In this document: positions 41,153-52,034 of the stretch, piece by piece | Layout of the letters: the number at the start of each line of letters is the position of its first letter | How positions within the stretch are numbered: the first letter of the stretch is position 1 | Assembly: GCA_945883755.1 (NCBI GenBank) | Contig: CAMCXX010000003.1 | Coordinates: forward strand, 34,468-98,467 | Length of the DNA stretch: 64,000 nucleotides | Direction: 5' to 3' | Origin: Bifidobacterium breve | Lineage (GTDB): Bacteria > Actinomycetota > Actinomycetes > Nanopelagicales > Nanopelagicaceae | Position numbers and translations under genes: made by a program | The notes under the pieces: model-generated | The model's input: the letters and a program-made list of their open reading frames with translations, nothing else | The model's database searches: none | Told to the model about the DNA's origin: nothing

Positions 41153-41273
41153 GGGCGTAGCCCCTTCCGTAATCTCTGCGGGAATTTCTCCTATTGAGAT
41201 AGGTAGGCTACCTTTAGAGTTAGTGAAAACCCAGCAATCGATCATGGTTGCAACGCCCGCCCCCACAACAACT

Positions 41274-41279
41274 TATGAT
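41274..41279 (+). promoter_or_regulatory. -10 box (TATGAT) for the DUF349 gene
   Basis: TATGAT is close to consensus and would place the transcript start about 27 nt before the ATG. Unlike the leaderless genes, this gene has a good Shine-Dalgarno (AAGGAG, 41302-41307). Confidence 0.4.
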
Positions 41280-41312
41280 TAAAAATCTAAGTTGCGCAAC
41301 GAAGGAGTGATA

Positions 41313-42629
41313 ATGTCAGATCCAGTAAACCCAGATCAGGTAAATCAAGCAGTAAGCGGCGCGGCGGCGGTCCTTATCGGAGATCCTTCTAAATTTGGTC
41401 GAGTGGCCGAAGATGGCACAGTTTATGTAATCACCCCATCTGGTGAGCGTCCAGTCGGATCCTATCCAGGAAAAAATGCTGACGAAGCTCTGGCTTACTT
41501 TGTTAAGAAATTTGAAATGTTGGCATCAGAGGTAGCACTGCTATCAGCAAGAATTCGTTCTGGTGCAATGGTTCCATCTGATGCTCTTGAAGCGGTTACC
41601 AAGCTGAAAACCCAGATTGAAAATCTAAATGGCGTTGGTGATTTAGCAAAACTTGCACAATCAGTTGAACAAATTCCAGCTTTGATCGAGAATCATAAAG
41701 CGGCTTACGAAAGTAAGAAGCAAGCTCAAGCGGCTGAAAAGGCTGCAAGAAAAATTGAAATAATCGCCCAAAAAGAGGCAATCGCAGCGCAAGCTGAAAG
41801 CTTGGTTGATTCAGTAAATTGGAAAGCAACAACTGAAAAATTAAAGGAGTTACTTGATGAGTGGAAGAAAGCACCTCGGCTTGATAAAGCCAGCGATGCT
41901 CAATTATGGAAGCGATTCTCCTCTTCGAGAAACAAATTTGATAAACGACGTCGTACCCATTTTGCAACCCTTGATATTGAATTTAAAAGGGTTCAAGCAA
42001 TTAAGGAGGAGATAGTTAAAGAGGCTGAAACTTTAGTTAACTCAAAGGATTGGCTTAAGACTGCTCAAAAATTTAAATCCTTAATGGATAAGTGGAAGGC
42101 GGCCGGACGCGGAAAGAAATCTGCCGATACCGCTCTTTGGAATCGCTTCAAAACTGCTCAGGACAGTTTCTTTGCCGCGAAGAATGCAGATCTTGAAAAA
42201 CGCCAAGGTTCCATGGCAATTAATCTGCAAAAAAGAGAGAGCTTACTTTTGGAGTTTGAAGCATTGCTTCCGATCTCTGATTTTAAAGCGGCGCGTAGAA
42301 GTTTTAGAGATTTAGAGGGTAAGTGGCAAAAAATTGGAATTACCGATCGCAAAAAGATGCCGGCTTTACAAGTACGAGTTGATAAGGTGGCGCAAGCAAT
42401 TTCAGAGCTTGAGAACAATCATGCTCGTAGAAGTGATCCAACCGCTATCGCCCAAGCAAACAAGGTAGTGCAAGGTTTGGTTGAAGCGATTGAGAATTAT
42501 GAAAAACAAGCAGCAAAAGCTCAAGCCGCTGGTCAAACTGCCAAAGCAATGCTGGCACAAGAAGCAGCTGCTGCCCGTCGGGTTTGGTTAGAAGAGGCTC
42601 AAAAAGGCTTGACTGATTTTGCTAGTTAA
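41313..42629 (+). CDS. DUF349 repeat protein
   Basis: A 438-residue, highly charged, helical protein with three DUF349 repeats (approximately 170-225, 240-300 and 315-365 of the product), each with a W-x-K/W-K-x-A/I-G pattern. DUF349 proteins are widespread in actinobacteria next to relA; the function is unknown. ATG 41313 is set by AAGGAG 5 nt upstream. Its stop overlaps the Rsh stop on the opposite strand by 4 nt. Confidence 0.9.
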   Translation: MSDPVNPDQVNQAVSGAAAVLIGDPSKFGRVAEDGTVYVITPSGERPVGSYPGKNADEALAYFVKKFEMLASEVALLSARIRSGAMVPSDALEAVTKLKTQIENLNGVGDLAKLAQSVEQIPALIENHKAAYESKKQAQAAEKAARKIEIIAQKEAIAAQAESLVDSVNWKATTEKLKELLDEWKKAPRLDKASDAQLWKRFSSSRNKFDKRRRTHFATLDIEFKRVQAIKEEIVKEAETLVNSKDWLKTAQKFKSLMDKWKAAGRGKKSADTALWNRFKTAQDSFFAAKNADLEKRQGSMAINLQKRESLLLEFEALLPISDFKAARRSFRDLEGKWQKIGITDRKKMPALQVRVDKVAQAISELENNHARRSDPTAIAQANKVVQGLVEAIENYEKQAAKAQAAGQTAKAMLAQEAAAARRVWLEEAQKGLTDFAS

Positions 42630-44794
42630 TTGTTGAAGACTCGATTAACATCGTAAACTCCTTCAACATTCTTTACTGCAGTTAATATCAAATCTAAATG
42701 AGAAGCATCAGCCATCTCAAAGGTAAATCGCGAGATCGCTGTCTGGTCCTTGTGAGTAATAACAGATGCGTTTAATATATTTACATGCTGATCTGAGAGA
42801 ACCTTTGTAATATCAGATAACAATCTATTTCGGTCCAACGCCTCAACCTGTATATTCACCATGAATGTGCTCTTGGCTAACAGATTCCATTTCACATTGA
42901 CTATTCGATCTCCTTGATGTTTCTGCAAATCAGAGATATTTACACAATCATTTCGGTGAACTGAAACGCCAGAACCTCTTGTAATAAAACCTGCTATCTC
43001 ATCTCCTGGCACTGGCGCACAGCACCTGGCCAACTTGACCAGTAGATCATCACTACCTTCTACATCGATACCTGAAACACTGCGCCGCTCCCGCCGAATT
43101 GTTTTCATTTGGGTTGACACTTGCGTCTCTGGATTTATCTCGTCGGTACTTAAAATCGCACTCAATTTCTCTACAACTGAATGAGAGGAAACATGGCCAT
43201 TTCCAACTGATTCGTACAGTGTTTCAATATCTGAATAATGCAACTCATGAGCAATTTGTAAAAGGGATTGTCCGCCGAGAATTTTCTGTAGCGGCATTCC
43301 AGCTTTTCGTAGTTGGCGGGCGATAGATTCCTGACCCGCTTCAATCGCCTCTTCCTTGCGCTCCTTTGAGAACCATGCTTTTATCTTTGAACGAGCTCGC
43401 GAAGATGTAGCAAAGTTCAACCAATCTCGGCTAGGCGCGGCAGTTAACCCTTTGTTTGTTAGAACCTCCACCACATCACCATTTGCTAATTGCGACTCCA
43501 GTGGAACTAACTTGCCATTAACTTTTACACCGACACATTTGTTTCCAACCTCTGTATGTACGGCATAGGCAAAATCAATTGGTGTGGAGTTTGCTGGAAG
43601 TGCAACTACGCTCCCCTTTGGCGTAAACACAAAGATTTCTGGAGTTCGAAGATCGTATCTAAGCGTTTCCAGAAAATCCCCGACATCCTCACTCTCCTGC
43701 TGCCATTCATGCAGTTGTTTCATCCACAGTAACTCTGGATTGTTGCCATTCTCGCTATCTTTTTGCTTGTACTTCCAATGCGCAGCAATTCCAAACTCAG
43801 CTCTTGCATGCATATCAAATGTTCTGATCTGAATTTCTACCGCTTTACCAGATGGTCCAATTACTGTTGTGTGGAGAGATTGGTACAAATTGAACTTTGG
43901 CATTGCGATGTAATCTTTAAATCTTCCTGGTACTGGACTCCACCTGGCGTGGATGGCACCTAAAACCGCATAACAATCCCTTACTGAGTCAACTAAAATT
44001 CGAATGCCTACTAGATCATAAATATCATTAAACTCACGGCCACGAACAACCATCTTTTGATAAACACTGTAAAAATGCTTTTTTCTACCAGTTACCTGAG
44101 CTGATATTTCCTCAGCTTGTAAATCTGATTCAATACTTTTGACCACATCTGCAGTTAATTGATCTCTTGCTGGAGATCGATCGCTGACGAGGCGTTCAAT
44201 CTCCTCAAACTTCTTTGGCTCTAAAACAGCAAATGAGAGATCCTCTAACTCCCATTTAATGGAGTTCATGCCAAGTCGGTGTGCCAAGGGTGCATAAATA
44301 TCAAGAGTTTCGCGTGCTTTGCGATTAGCACTTTCGGGATCAACATACCTCCAAGTGCGAGCATTATGTAATCGATCCGCGAGTTTAATAACTAAAACCC
44401 TAATATCCTTTGACATCGCAACTACCATTTTGCGTAAGGTTTCAGCCTCTGCCGAAGGTCCATAAATTAATTTATCTAATTTGGTAACACCATCGACTAA
44501 AGAAGAGACCTCTGTGCCAAACTCCTTTGCGATCGTAGCGATGCTCACGCCGGTATCTTCTACTGTGTCATGAAGTAAGGCGGCATTAATTGTTGGTAGA
44601 TCCATGCCTAGCTCAACTAAAATCTGTGCCACAGCAACTGGATGAGTAATGTAATCCTCACCAGATTTACGTTTTTGACCAAGGTGAGCTTTATTTGCAA
44701 CTTCAAAAGCATGTTCAAGTAAGCGTTGATCAAAGCCAGGGTGAGAGAGATTTAAACCAACCCTAAGCGGTTCAATCATCGACAGCGAACTCAT
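42626..44794 (-). CDS. relA: Bifunctional (p)ppGpp synthetase/hydrolase Rsh
   Basis: Rsh makes and degrades the stringent-response alarmone. The 722-residue protein has an HD hydrolase domain (ALLHDTVEDTG, about 71-81), a synthetase domain with FKDYIAMPK and YQSLHTT, a TGS domain (near 385-450) and a C-terminal ACT domain. Both catalytic domains look intact, so one bifunctional enzyme is likely, as in mycobacteria. Confidence 0.96.
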   Translation of the reverse strand: MSSLSMIEPLRVGLNLSHPGFDQRLLEHAFEVANKAHLGQKRKSGEDYITHPVAVAQILVELGMDLPTINAALLHDTVEDTGVSIATIAKEFGTEVSSLVDGVTKLDKLIYGPSAEAETLRKMVVAMSKDIRVLVIKLADRLHNARTWRYVDPESANRKARETLDIYAPLAHRLGMNSIKWELEDLSFAVLEPKKFEEIERLVSDRSPARDQLTADVVKSIESDLQAEEISAQVTGRKKHFYSVYQKMVVRGREFNDIYDLVGIRILVDSVRDCYAVLGAIHARWSPVPGRFKDYIAMPKFNLYQSLHTTVIGPSGKAVEIQIRTFDMHARAEFGIAAHWKYKQKDSENGNNPELLWMKQLHEWQQESEDVGDFLETLRYDLRTPEIFVFTPKGSVVALPANSTPIDFAYAVHTEVGNKCVGVKVNGKLVPLESQLANGDVVEVLTNKGLTAAPSRDWLNFATSSRARSKIKAWFSKERKEEAIEAGQESIARQLRKAGMPLQKILGGQSLLQIAHELHYSDIETLYESVGNGHVSSHSVVEKLSAILSTDEINPETQVSTQMKTIRRERRSVSGIDVEGSDDLLVKLARCCAPVPGDEIAGFITRGSGVSVHRNDCVNISDLQKHQGDRIVNVKWNLLAKSTFMVNIQVEALDRNRLLSDITKVLSDQHVNILNASVITHKDQTAISRFTFEMADASHLDLILTAVKNVEGVYDVNRVFNN

Positions 44795-44801
44795 ACGATT
44801 G

Positions 44802-44807
44802 AGTTTA
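44802..44807 (-). promoter_or_regulatory. -10 box (TAAACT) for rsh
   Basis: On the minus strand TAAACT is followed by 7 nt and the ATG at 44794. No Shine-Dalgarno sequence is present, so the mRNA is probably leaderless. Confidence 0.45.
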
Positions 44808-44827
44808 CTGAAAAAAACTAAAGATTA

Positions 44828-45886
44828 TTACTTACGGTTTTTTCGCTTAGGCTGATTTCTAGGGCCTCGATCATTACTTGATTTAACTGAAGCTTCAGAT
44901 GCTGAGCCTGATGAAGTGCTCGCACCACTTCGTGTTCCTACCCGCTTGGCCAACGCCTGCATAGCAGGTTCGCGCTCCCGCAAGGTTGCCAGGATCGGTG
45001 TTGCAATGAAGACTGAGGAGTATGTACCGATAGCTAGCCCAATAAACAATGAGAGCGAAAGATCTTTCAATGTGCCAGCACCCAATAAGCCTGCGCCAAC
45101 AAAAAGAATTGATCCAACTGGAAGGAGTGCAATCACGGAGGTATTAAATGATCTAACCAATGTTTGGTTAATAGCTAAATTTGCCGCTTTTGAATAGGTT
45201 GTGCGACCAGTTGAGATAATGCTTTTTGTATTTTCATGGACTTTATCAAAGACCACAACTGTGTCGTAAAGGGAGTAACCAAGAATGGTTAGGAATCCAA
45301 TTACAGTTGCCGGTGTAACCTCAAAACCAACTACAGCGTAAATTCCAACTGTGATAAATACATCGTGAATAACCGCAATAATTGCGCTAACCGCCATCTT
45401 CGGCTCGAAGGTCATAGCGAGATAAAGCATTACGACAATTAAAAATCCAAAAAGCCCGTATAACGCTTTACGAGTGATCTCCTCGCCCCAAGAAGGTCCA
45501 ATTATTTGTACATCAATAGATTCAATGCTCACACCAAACTTGCTAGCAAGTTGATCCTGTACCGCCGTCTGTTGAGTATTAGACAATGGTTCAGTTTGTA
45601 CTCTTACCTTGTCATCACCAATTTTTTGAATAATATTTTGAGTTTCAACGCCCGCATCTTCTAACGCCAACTCGGCTCTTTCAATGCTGGCATTATTTGA
45701 GGTAACTGTGAAGGAGCTGCCGCCCTTAAATTCGATACCAAGTTGTAACCCTTGAGTAAAAATTGTTACTGCAGAGATAAGAATTAGCAAAATAGAGAGG
45801 CCGTAGGAACGGCGACGCTTGCCGATAAAATCATATGAGGTTTCACCGCGATATAACCGGCCACCAATTCCAGAGAATTTTGCCAT
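44828..45886 (-). CDS. secF: Protein translocase subunit SecF
   Basis: SecF works with SecD in the membrane to drive late steps of Sec export using the proton gradient. The 352-residue protein has six predicted membrane segments, the first periplasmic-domain signature GIEFKGGSSF, and the GYSLYDTVVVFDK helix typical of SecF. The C-terminus is a Ser/Ala-rich then basic tail. Its start overlaps the secD stop. Confidence 0.96.
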   Translation of the reverse strand: MAKFSGIGGRLYRGETSYDFIGKRRRSYGLSILLILISAVTIFTQGLQLGIEFKGGSSFTVTSNNASIERAELALEDAGVETQNIIQKIGDDKVRVQTEPLSNTQQTAVQDQLASKFGVSIESIDVQIIGPSWGEEITRKALYGLFGFLIVVMLYLAMTFEPKMAVSAIIAVIHDVFITVGIYAVVGFEVTPATVIGFLTILGYSLYDTVVVFDKVHENTKSIISTGRTTYSKAANLAINQTLVRSFNTSVIALLPVGSILFVGAGLLGAGTLKDLSLSLFIGLAIGTYSSVFIATPILATLREREPAMQALAKRVGTRSGASTSSGSASEASVKSSNDRGPRNQPKRKNRK

Positions 45887-47406
45887 CAGATTGATGCTCC
45901 TGTTTCTGCTTTTTTAACTAGTCCTAAACTCTTATCGGAGAAACCAGACCAGTGACTTCCGCCGCCAAAGAACTTTACTCCGGCCAGCACCGTGATCAAC
46001 GGTTTTGTGAAGAAGAAGATCACAAGCAGATCAATCAAGGTTGTAAGTCCTAGAGTAATAGCAAAGCCCCGCACACCGCCGACGGCGAAGAAATAAAGTA
46101 GAACTGCAGCAATTAACGAGACCATATCCGATACAACAATAGTTCGGCGCGCTCTGGCCCAGCCAGTTTCAACCGCTGATTTCAAAGGTCGGCCATCTCG
46201 CACCTCATCTCGAATACGTTCAAAGTAAACAATGAATGAGTCAGCTGTAATACCAATAGCCACAATCGCGCCAGCAATACCAGCAAGAGTTAAGGTGAAA
46301 TCAATCCACTCTCCCAGAAGTAAGAACAACAAAATAGCCATGGCGGCAGCCACTAACAATGAGCTAACTGATGCCAAACCTAAACCTTTGTAGTACATCA
46401 GCGAGTAGAGAATTACCAAAAGAAGTCCGAGTAAACCTGCAATTAGGCCGCCTCTCAACTGCTCTGCTCCAAGGGATGCTGATATCTGCTGAACCTCGCC
46501 CCGATCAAAGGAGAGTGGAAGTGCACCGTACTTAAGAACATTAGCTAAATCAGTTGCATCCTCTTGTGTGAAATTTCCAGTGATTTGTGCTGTGCCAGTG
46601 TTTATCGCTTCATTAATGCGAGGAGCTGAGTAAACCAAGCCATCTAGAACAATTGCGGCTTGATTTTGTGGCGCTGGCAACGATGTCAATCTAGTTGTCA
46701 TCGCTCCAAATTTAGAGCTTCCTTCACCATCAAACTCAAGAGTTACATACCAACCTGAAGCTGCAGTTGGATCTAATATCGAAGATGCCTCTGTAACTTG
46801 ACGACCTAAAACCTCGGCTGGTCCAAGAATATATTTATTGATACCGGCTCGATCGCAACTAACTAAAATGGCATCTGGATTATCGCCGCCGCCACCTTGG
46901 CGATTTTCGGGAATTGTGCAATCTAATGCTGCGTATGCATTAGATACCTCAATTGGAACACCGCTAACTGCGGGATTTGCTTCAGTGCTCACACTTGGTG
47001 CCGCATTTCCTTCAACTAAAACTGGACGAAAACGTAACTCTGCAGTTTGCCCAACTAAATCAACAATTCGCCGTCCAGTCTCACCTGGTACTGAAATTAC
47101 AATTTGACGATTGACACCAGTTCCCTGAGCCGCTACCTCTGATTCAGCTACTCCTAAAGAGTTAACTCTCTGTCTAATGATCTCAACAGCTTGATCAATC
47201 GATTCATTGGTAACTTTGCCGCTTTCGCCGACGCCAATTCTTGGCTGCAATGTCACGCTAGTTCCACCTTGTAAATCTAAACCTAATTTAAAAGAGGTTG
47301 CGCCAGTGACAAAGGCGATACCGGTAAATGCGATAACAGATAATAGTAAAATTGAAATTGTGCGGAGAGCACGAGATTGAGTTTGTGCAGATTTATTTGC
47401 AGACAT
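45886..47406 (-). CDS. secD: Protein translocase subunit SecD
   Basis: SecD pairs with SecF. The 506-residue protein has an N-terminal helix, the GLDLQGGTSVTLQP motif, the large extracytoplasmic P1 domain (with a GGGGD insertion), and five C-terminal helices including the conserved GITADSFIVYFERIRDE segment. In other actinobacteria yajC lies directly upstream; here only a 99-nt gap separates ruvB and secD, so yajC is not at this locus. Confidence 0.96.
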   Translation of the reverse strand: MSANKSAQTQSRALRTISILLLSVIAFTGIAFVTGATSFKLGLDLQGGTSVTLQPRIGVGESGKVTNESIDQAVEIIRQRVNSLGVAESEVAAQGTGVNRQIVISVPGETGRRIVDLVGQTAELRFRPVLVEGNAAPSVSTEANPAVSGVPIEVSNAYAALDCTIPENRQGGGGDNPDAILVSCDRAGINKYILGPAEVLGRQVTEASSILDPTAASGWYVTLEFDGEGSSKFGAMTTRLTSLPAPQNQAAIVLDGLVYSAPRINEAINTGTAQITGNFTQEDATDLANVLKYGALPLSFDRGEVQQISASLGAEQLRGGLIAGLLGLLLVILYSLMYYKGLGLASVSSLLVAAAMAILLFLLLGEWIDFTLTLAGIAGAIVAIGITADSFIVYFERIRDEVRDGRPLKSAVETGWARARRTIVVSDMVSLIAAVLLYFFAVGGVRGFAITLGLTTLIDLLVIFFFTKPLITVLAGVKFFGGGSHWSGFSDKSLGLVKKAETGASI

Positions 47407-47469
47407 GGGGCGTAATTCTAGAGGCGACCATGATAATTGTGGAAATCAACGAGAATCTTCGTTGGAATA

Positions 47470-47500
47470 AGCCTAAAAAAGTAAGTGATACTGCAGTCAA
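47470..47500 (-). promoter_or_regulatory. Putative secDF promoter
   Basis: On the minus strand TTGACT (47500-47495) and TAGGCT (47475-47470) are separated by 19 nt, a reasonable -35/-10 pair with a slightly long spacer. Just downstream an inverted repeat CAACGA...TCGTTG (47447-47464, 6-nt loop) lies at the expected 5' end of the transcript. This would separate secDF expression from the ruv genes. Confidence 0.4.
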
Positions 47501-47505
47501 AAGCG

Positions 47506-48576
47506 CTATTGCGCAATATCTGGATTAAGCAGATCTGGATCGGTATCAAAGAGGTTTGGGTCATCTAAGTTTTGTAGCGATATTGGTGGCTTAACTCCTA
47601 AATGCATCCAGCCAGCTGCTGTGGCAATTCGTCCTCTAGGAGTTCGGGCTAGAAATCCCATTCTTACTAGAAATGGCTCAGCCAAAGATTCAATGCTTTC
47701 AATCTCCTCTCCTACCGCCATCGCCAATGTTGATACACCTACTGGGCCCCCATTAAAGTTTTTAACTAATGTTGTTAACACAGCTTTGTCTAGCCGATCC
47801 ATTCCAATCTCATCTACCTCATATATCTTTAAAGCCTCTTGAGCGTGGTTGATTTCTACAACCTTTGCCTTACTTACCTGAGCAAAATCCCTTACTCTTC
47901 GAAGAAGTCTATTTGCTACCCGAGGTGTGCCACGCGATCGCGATGCAATCTCAATCGCCGCATCGCTATTGATTTCAATACCGAGCAATGCAGAACTGCG
48001 TTGCACAATCTGGTTTAACTCCTGCGTTTCATAAAAATCTAACTGCGCTGTAAAGCCGAAACGATCACGAAGTGGGCTTGGCAGTAAGCCGGCACGTGTT
48101 GTTGCGCCAATCAATGTGAAGTGTGGCAGTTCAAGTGGAATTGAGGTTGCGCCCGCCCCTTTACCAACAATTACATCTACTCGAAAATCCTCCATTGCTA
48201 AGTACAACAACTCTTCAGCTGGTCTGGACATTCGATGGATCTCATCTAAAAACAACACCTCACCCTCTACTAGTGAGGAGAGAATCGAAGCTAGATCTCC
48301 GGCATGTTGTATCGCTGGCCCTGAAGTAATTCGGATCGGTGCATTCATCTCTTCTGCAATGATCATTGCCAATGTAGTTTTGCCCAGTCCAGGTGGGCCA
48401 GATAATAAAATGTGATCAGCAGGTGCATTTCTGGCGAGGGCAGCATCTAATAGCAAAGAGAGTTGTTTGCGTACCCGATGCTGTCCAACAAACTCTTGTA
48501 ATTTTTTTGGGCGAAGGGCTAGTTCAGCTGCCCGTTCATTATCATCTGAATCTTGTGACACTACACGCTCATTCAT
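47506..48576 (-). CDS. ruvB: Holliday junction branch-migration ATPase RuvB
   Basis: RuvB is the AAA+ motor of branch migration. The 356-residue protein has Walker [10 protein letters not shown], Walker B FLDEIHR, sensor motif GATTRAG and the C-terminal winged-helix domain with FLARTPRGR. It overlaps ruvA by 1 nt (TAATG). Confidence 0.98.
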   Translation of the reverse strand: MNERVVSQDSDDNERAAELALRPKKLQEFVGQHRVRKQLSLLLDAALARNAPADHILLSGPPGLGKTTLAMIIAEEMNAPIRITSGPAIQHAGDLASILSSLVEGEVLFLDEIHRMSRPAEELLYLAMEDFRVDVIVGKGAGATSIPLELPHFTLIGATTRAGLLPSPLRDRFGFTAQLDFYETQELNQIVQRSSALLGIEINSDAAIEIASRSRGTPRVANRLLRRVRDFAQVSKAKVVEINHAQEALKIYEVDEIGMDRLDKAVLTTLVKNFNGGPVGVSTLAMAVGEEIESIESLAEPFLVRMGFLARTPRGRIATAAGWMHLGVKPPISLQNLDDPNLFDTDPDLLNPDIAQ

Positions 48577-49196
48577 TACTTCTCTGTCCCAAGTAATTTC
48601 CCAGAGGTATTAGCAGCTAAAGCTAATTTAATTGCAGAGGCTATATCAATTTTCTCCCCTGATATTTGATTTAATGCTTGATTGACCATTAAACGACTTT
48701 CCTTCGGCGTATATCCCAAGCCTTGCAAAGCAGATTCAACCTGATTTTTTAATGAACCTGCAATCGAATCGCCAGAGGTTGAAAAATTTGCTAACTTATC
48801 TTTTAATTCAAGAACTAATCGCTGCGCACCTTTTTTCCCTAAACCAGGAGTTGCTTCAAGAGATTTCAAATTATTTGCTCTAATCATATCTGCGACAACA
48901 GATGCCGGATTCACTCCTAGGATTGATTGCGCGACCTTGGGTCCAACCCCAGTCACAGTTAATAACAACTCAAATAAATTTCGATCTACTAACTCTGAAA
49001 AACCATACAAAGTAAGAGCATCCTCTCTTACGATCAAGTGGGTATGTAGATCTATCACATCACCAATTTTTAATGATTCAATTACTCGAAGTGGTGTGTT
49101 AACAAGGATTCCAACACCACCAACCTCTATCACCACAGAGCTTGCAGTGGCAGTTGTTGAAATGCCTTTAACTTTGCCTGTTAATGAGCTAATCAT
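48576..49196 (-). CDS. ruvA: Holliday junction DNA-binding protein RuvA
   Basis: RuvA binds Holliday junctions and loads RuvB. The 206-residue protein has an N-terminal OB domain, two helix-hairpin-helix motifs ([12 protein letters not shown] and [12 protein letters not shown]) and a C-terminal RuvB-contacting domain with a LGYTPKE segment. It overlaps ruvC by 4 nt. Confidence 0.97.
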   Translation of the reverse strand: MISSLTGKVKGISTTATASSVVIEVGGVGILVNTPLRVIESLKIGDVIDLHTHLIVREDALTLYGFSELVDRNLFELLLTVTGVGPKVAQSILGVNPASVVADMIRANNLKSLEATPGLGKKGAQRLVLELKDKLANFSTSGDSIAGSLKNQVESALQGLGYTPKESRLMVNQALNQISGEKIDIASAIKLALAANTSGKLLGTEK

Positions 49197-49717
49197 TTAC
49201 CTTTTGACACCTTCTTCAATTTTGCCGCCGCTAAACGGTCATTCCCAACTCCTCGCCAATGATGGCAGATTGCAAGCGCTAACGCATCGGTACTGTCTAC
49301 CGGTTTTGGTATCTCTTTTAATTTCAGCAATCGTTTGACCATTTCCGCAACCTGCTTTTTATCTGCCCGTCCAGAGCCAGTAACCGCCGCTTTAACCTCA
49401 CTGGGTGTGTGCATTACGACCTTAATCTTGGATTTGGCAGCGAGTAAAAGTGCGACACCAGCTGCTTGTCCAGTTGCCATCGCTGTCCTGACATTTAATT
49501 GGGAGAAGACCCGTTCTACTGCGATTACATCTGGCTTATGTTTATTAATCCACTTAGAAAGCTCTACCTCTAATTGCAACAATCTTTGATCCAAATCTAA
49601 ATCTGGATCAGTTTTAATCACCCCAACATCAATCAATCGCAATTGTTGTGGCCCGGTTGAATCAACGACCCCAACCCCACACCTTGTTAATCCAGGATCA
49701 ATACCTAAAACCCGCAT
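49193..49717 (-). CDS. ruvC: Holliday junction resolvase RuvC
   Basis: RuvC cuts Holliday junctions. The 174-residue RNase H-fold protein has [10 protein letters not shown] with the first catalytic aspartate (D7), AVERVF with the glutamate, and the C-terminal [15 protein letters not shown] acids. It begins 30 nt after yebC. Confidence 0.97.
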   Translation of the reverse strand: MRVLGIDPGLTRCGVGVVDSTGPQQLRLIDVGVIKTDPDLDLDQRLLQLEVELSKWINKHKPDVIAVERVFSQLNVRTAMATGQAAGVALLLAAKSKIKVVMHTPSEVKAAVTGSGRADKKQVAEMVKRLLKLKEIPKPVDSTDALALAICHHWRGVGNDRLAAAKLKKVSKGK

Positions 49718-49747
49718 TCGCTGAGCCTATCGACAGCGATTTACTAA

Positions 49748-50503
49748 TTAATTAAGGCTCGCCATTACCTCATCGGAAACATCGAAATTTCCATAAACAT
49801 TCTGGACATCATCTAGCTCTTCAATCGCTTCAATTAAATCAAAAACTTTCTTCGCACTCTCTGCATCAAGTGGGATTGACATCGTTGGAAGAAAGGAGGT
49901 TTCTGCAGATTCATAATCAATCTTTGCCTCTTGCAAGCTTTTTCTAACCGCCACTAGATCTGCTGGTTCTGAAACAATTTCAAATGCTTCACCTAGATCA
50001 TTAACCTCTTCAGCTCCGGCATCTAAAACAACCTCAAGTAAACCATCCTCGCCAACTTTTCCATCATTTTTACTTACGATCACAACACCTTTGCGATTAA
50101 ATAGATAGGTCACTGAGCCAGGATCAGCCATATTTCCACCATTTCTAGTGACAGCAACTCGAACATCAGATGCTGCTCGATTACGGTTATCAGATAAACA
50201 TTCAATTAATAATGCAACACCGCCAGCTCCATACCCTTCGTACATAATCGTTTCCCACTCTTTACCACCCGTTTCAAGTCCAGCACCCCTTTTGACGGCG
50301 CGATCTATATTGTCAGCAGGGACCGAACTTTTCTTTGCTTTAGCGATCGCATCAAAGAGTGTTGGATTACCAGAAAGATCAGCGCCACCAGCTCGAGCTG
50401 AAACCTCAATCGCTTTAATCAATTTAGCAAAGTTTTTTGCACGGCGTGAATCGATAATCGCCTTTTTATGTTTGGTAGTTGCCCATTTGGAATGTCCTGA
50501 CAC
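49748..50503 (-). CDS. YebC/PmpR-family protein
   Basis: A 251-residue protein starting with the family's [15 protein letters not shown] motif. It has the conserved [10 protein letters not shown] and [14 protein letters not shown] segments. YebC proteins bind DNA or act as translation factors that rescue proline-rich stalls. The position between pdxT and ruvC is conserved in actinobacteria. Confidence 0.96.
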   Translation of the reverse strand: MSGHSKWATTKHKKAIIDSRRAKNFAKLIKAIEVSARAGGADLSGNPTLFDAIAKAKKSSVPADNIDRAVKRGAGLETGGKEWETIMYEGYGAGGVALLIECLSDNRNRAASDVRVAVTRNGGNMADPGSVTYLFNRKGVVIVSKNDGKVGEDGLLEVVLDAGAEEVNDLGEAFEIVSEPADLVAVRKSLQEAKIDYESAETSFLPTMSIPLDAESAKKVFDLIEAIEELDDVQNVYGNFDVSDEVMASLN

Positions 50504-50505
50504 TT

Positions 50506-51111
50506 CTACCCTTTCACCAATTCACTACAAATCTCTTCAACAAAGTACTTGTGAATCCGATTGTCGCCAGTTAACTCTGGGTGAAATGATGTTGCCAGAA
50601 CTCTGCCTTGGCGAACTGCAACGGGGTGAGATTTACCCTGCTCATCAGAGATCTGCGCCAAAATTTCAACATCCTTGCCTACGGATTCAACCCAAGGCGC
50701 ACGAATAAAAACTGCTCTAATTGATGGCTCAGTTATGCCTTTGAACTTTAAATCAGTTTCAAAGGAGTCTACTTGCCTACCAAAAGCATTACGTCGAACT
50801 GTCATATCTATTCCGCCAAAAGTCTCCTGACCGACCGCTGCATCCTCTAACTTATTAGCAACCAGAATCATTCCAGCGCATGATCCATAAGTAGGCATTC
50901 CCGCCTTTATGCGATCTTTAATCAAATCCATCAAACCAAAACTTCGGGCCAACTTTGCTATTGTCGTGGATTCCCCACCTGGAATAACAAGGGCGTCAAT
51001 AGATTGAAGCTCTTCGGCGGTCTTTACAGGTAAAGCTGTGACACCACAATCGCTTAACGATTGAATATGTTCTTGTACATCACCCTGGAGAGCAAGTACT
51101 CCAATATTCAT
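50506..51111 (-). CDS. pdxT: Pyridoxal 5'-phosphate synthase glutaminase subunit
   Basis: PdxT hydrolyses glutamine and feeds ammonia to PdxS for PLP synthesis. The 201-residue class I glutaminase has PGGESTT, the nucleophile C78 in YGSCAGMI and the catalytic SFHPEL. It lies 3 nt downstream of pdxS. Confidence 0.97.
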   Translation of the reverse strand: MNIGVLALQGDVQEHIQSLSDCGVTALPVKTAEELQSIDALVIPGGESTTIAKLARSFGLMDLIKDRIKAGMPTYGSCAGMILVANKLEDAAVGQETFGGIDMTVRRNAFGRQVDSFETDLKFKGITEPSIRAVFIRAPWVESVGKDVEILAQISDEQGKSHPVAVRQGRVLATSFHPELTGDNRIHKYFVEEICSELVKG

Positions 51112-51114
51112 TTA

Positions 51115-52002
51115 CTACCAGCCTCGCTCCGCTAATCTATGAGGAGCCGGAATATCCGCCACATTTATTCCAACCATCGCTTCACCTAATCCACGAGAAA
51201 CATCGGCAACAACCTTGGCATCTGTGTAGTAAGTAACCGCCTTTACACAGGCAGCGGCACGTTTAGCCGGATCGCCAGATTTAAATATGCCAGAGCCTAC
51301 AAAAACTCCATCTGCTCCAAGTTGCATCATCATTGCTGCATCGGCAGGTGTTGCAATACCACCAGCAGTGAATAAGACAACCGGCAATTTTCCAGTTGTT
51401 GCTACCTCTTTTACTAAATCATATGGCGCCTGTAAATCCTTAGCTGCAACATACAACTCCTCCTCCCGAAGTGAGGAGAGTCTGCGGATCTCACCCGCAA
51501 TTGTGCGCATATGAGTTGTTGCGTTTGAAACATCACCAGTGCCAGCTTCGCCCTTTGAGCGAATCATTGCGGCACCTTCATTGATCCGACGCAATGCTTC
51601 ACCAAGATTTGTTGCACCACAAACAAACGGAATTGTGAAGTTCCACTTATCAATGTGGTGGGCGTAATCTGCTGGAGTTAAAACCTCAGACTCATCGATG
51701 TAATCAACACCTAAACTTTGCAAAATTTGTGCTTCAACAAAATGACCGATACGTGCCTTTGCCATTACTGGAATTGAAACCGCTGCTTGAATTTTTTCGA
51801 TCATATCTGGATCAGACATTCTTGCTACGCCACCTTGGGCTCTGATATCTGCCGGCACGCGCTCAAGCGCCATTACCGCAACAGCTCCGGCATCCTCAGC
51901 GATCTTTGCTTGCGTTACATCAACAACATCCATGATGACGCCACCCTTAAGCATCTCTGCCATGCCGCGCTTAACTCGCGCAGTACCAGTTTCTGAAGCC
52001 AT
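51115..52002 (-). CDS. pdxS: Pyridoxal 5'-phosphate synthase subunit PdxS
   Basis: PdxS builds PLP from ribose-5-phosphate, glyceraldehyde-3-phosphate and ammonia. The 295-residue TIM barrel has [21 protein letters not shown], the catalytic lysine region [14 protein letters not shown], and the [28 protein letters not shown] phosphate site, which begins near residue 205. Upstream GGGAG gives a normal Shine-Dalgarno, and a palindrome covers the putative -10 region. Confidence 0.98.
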   Translation of the reverse strand: MASETGTARVKRGMAEMLKGGVIMDVVDVTQAKIAEDAGAVAVMALERVPADIRAQGGVARMSDPDMIEKIQAAVSIPVMAKARIGHFVEAQILQSLGVDYIDESEVLTPADYAHHIDKWNFTIPFVCGATNLGEALRRINEGAAMIRSKGEAGTGDVSNATTHMRTIAGEIRRLSSLREEELYVAAKDLQAPYDLVKEVATTGKLPVVLFTAGGIATPADAAMMMQLGADGVFVGSGIFKSGDPAKRAAACVKAVTYYTDAKVVADVSRGLGEAMVGINVADIPAPHRLAERGW

Positions 52003-52034
52003 TGTTCTCCCAAGCGGATCTTTAATGTTGAGCC

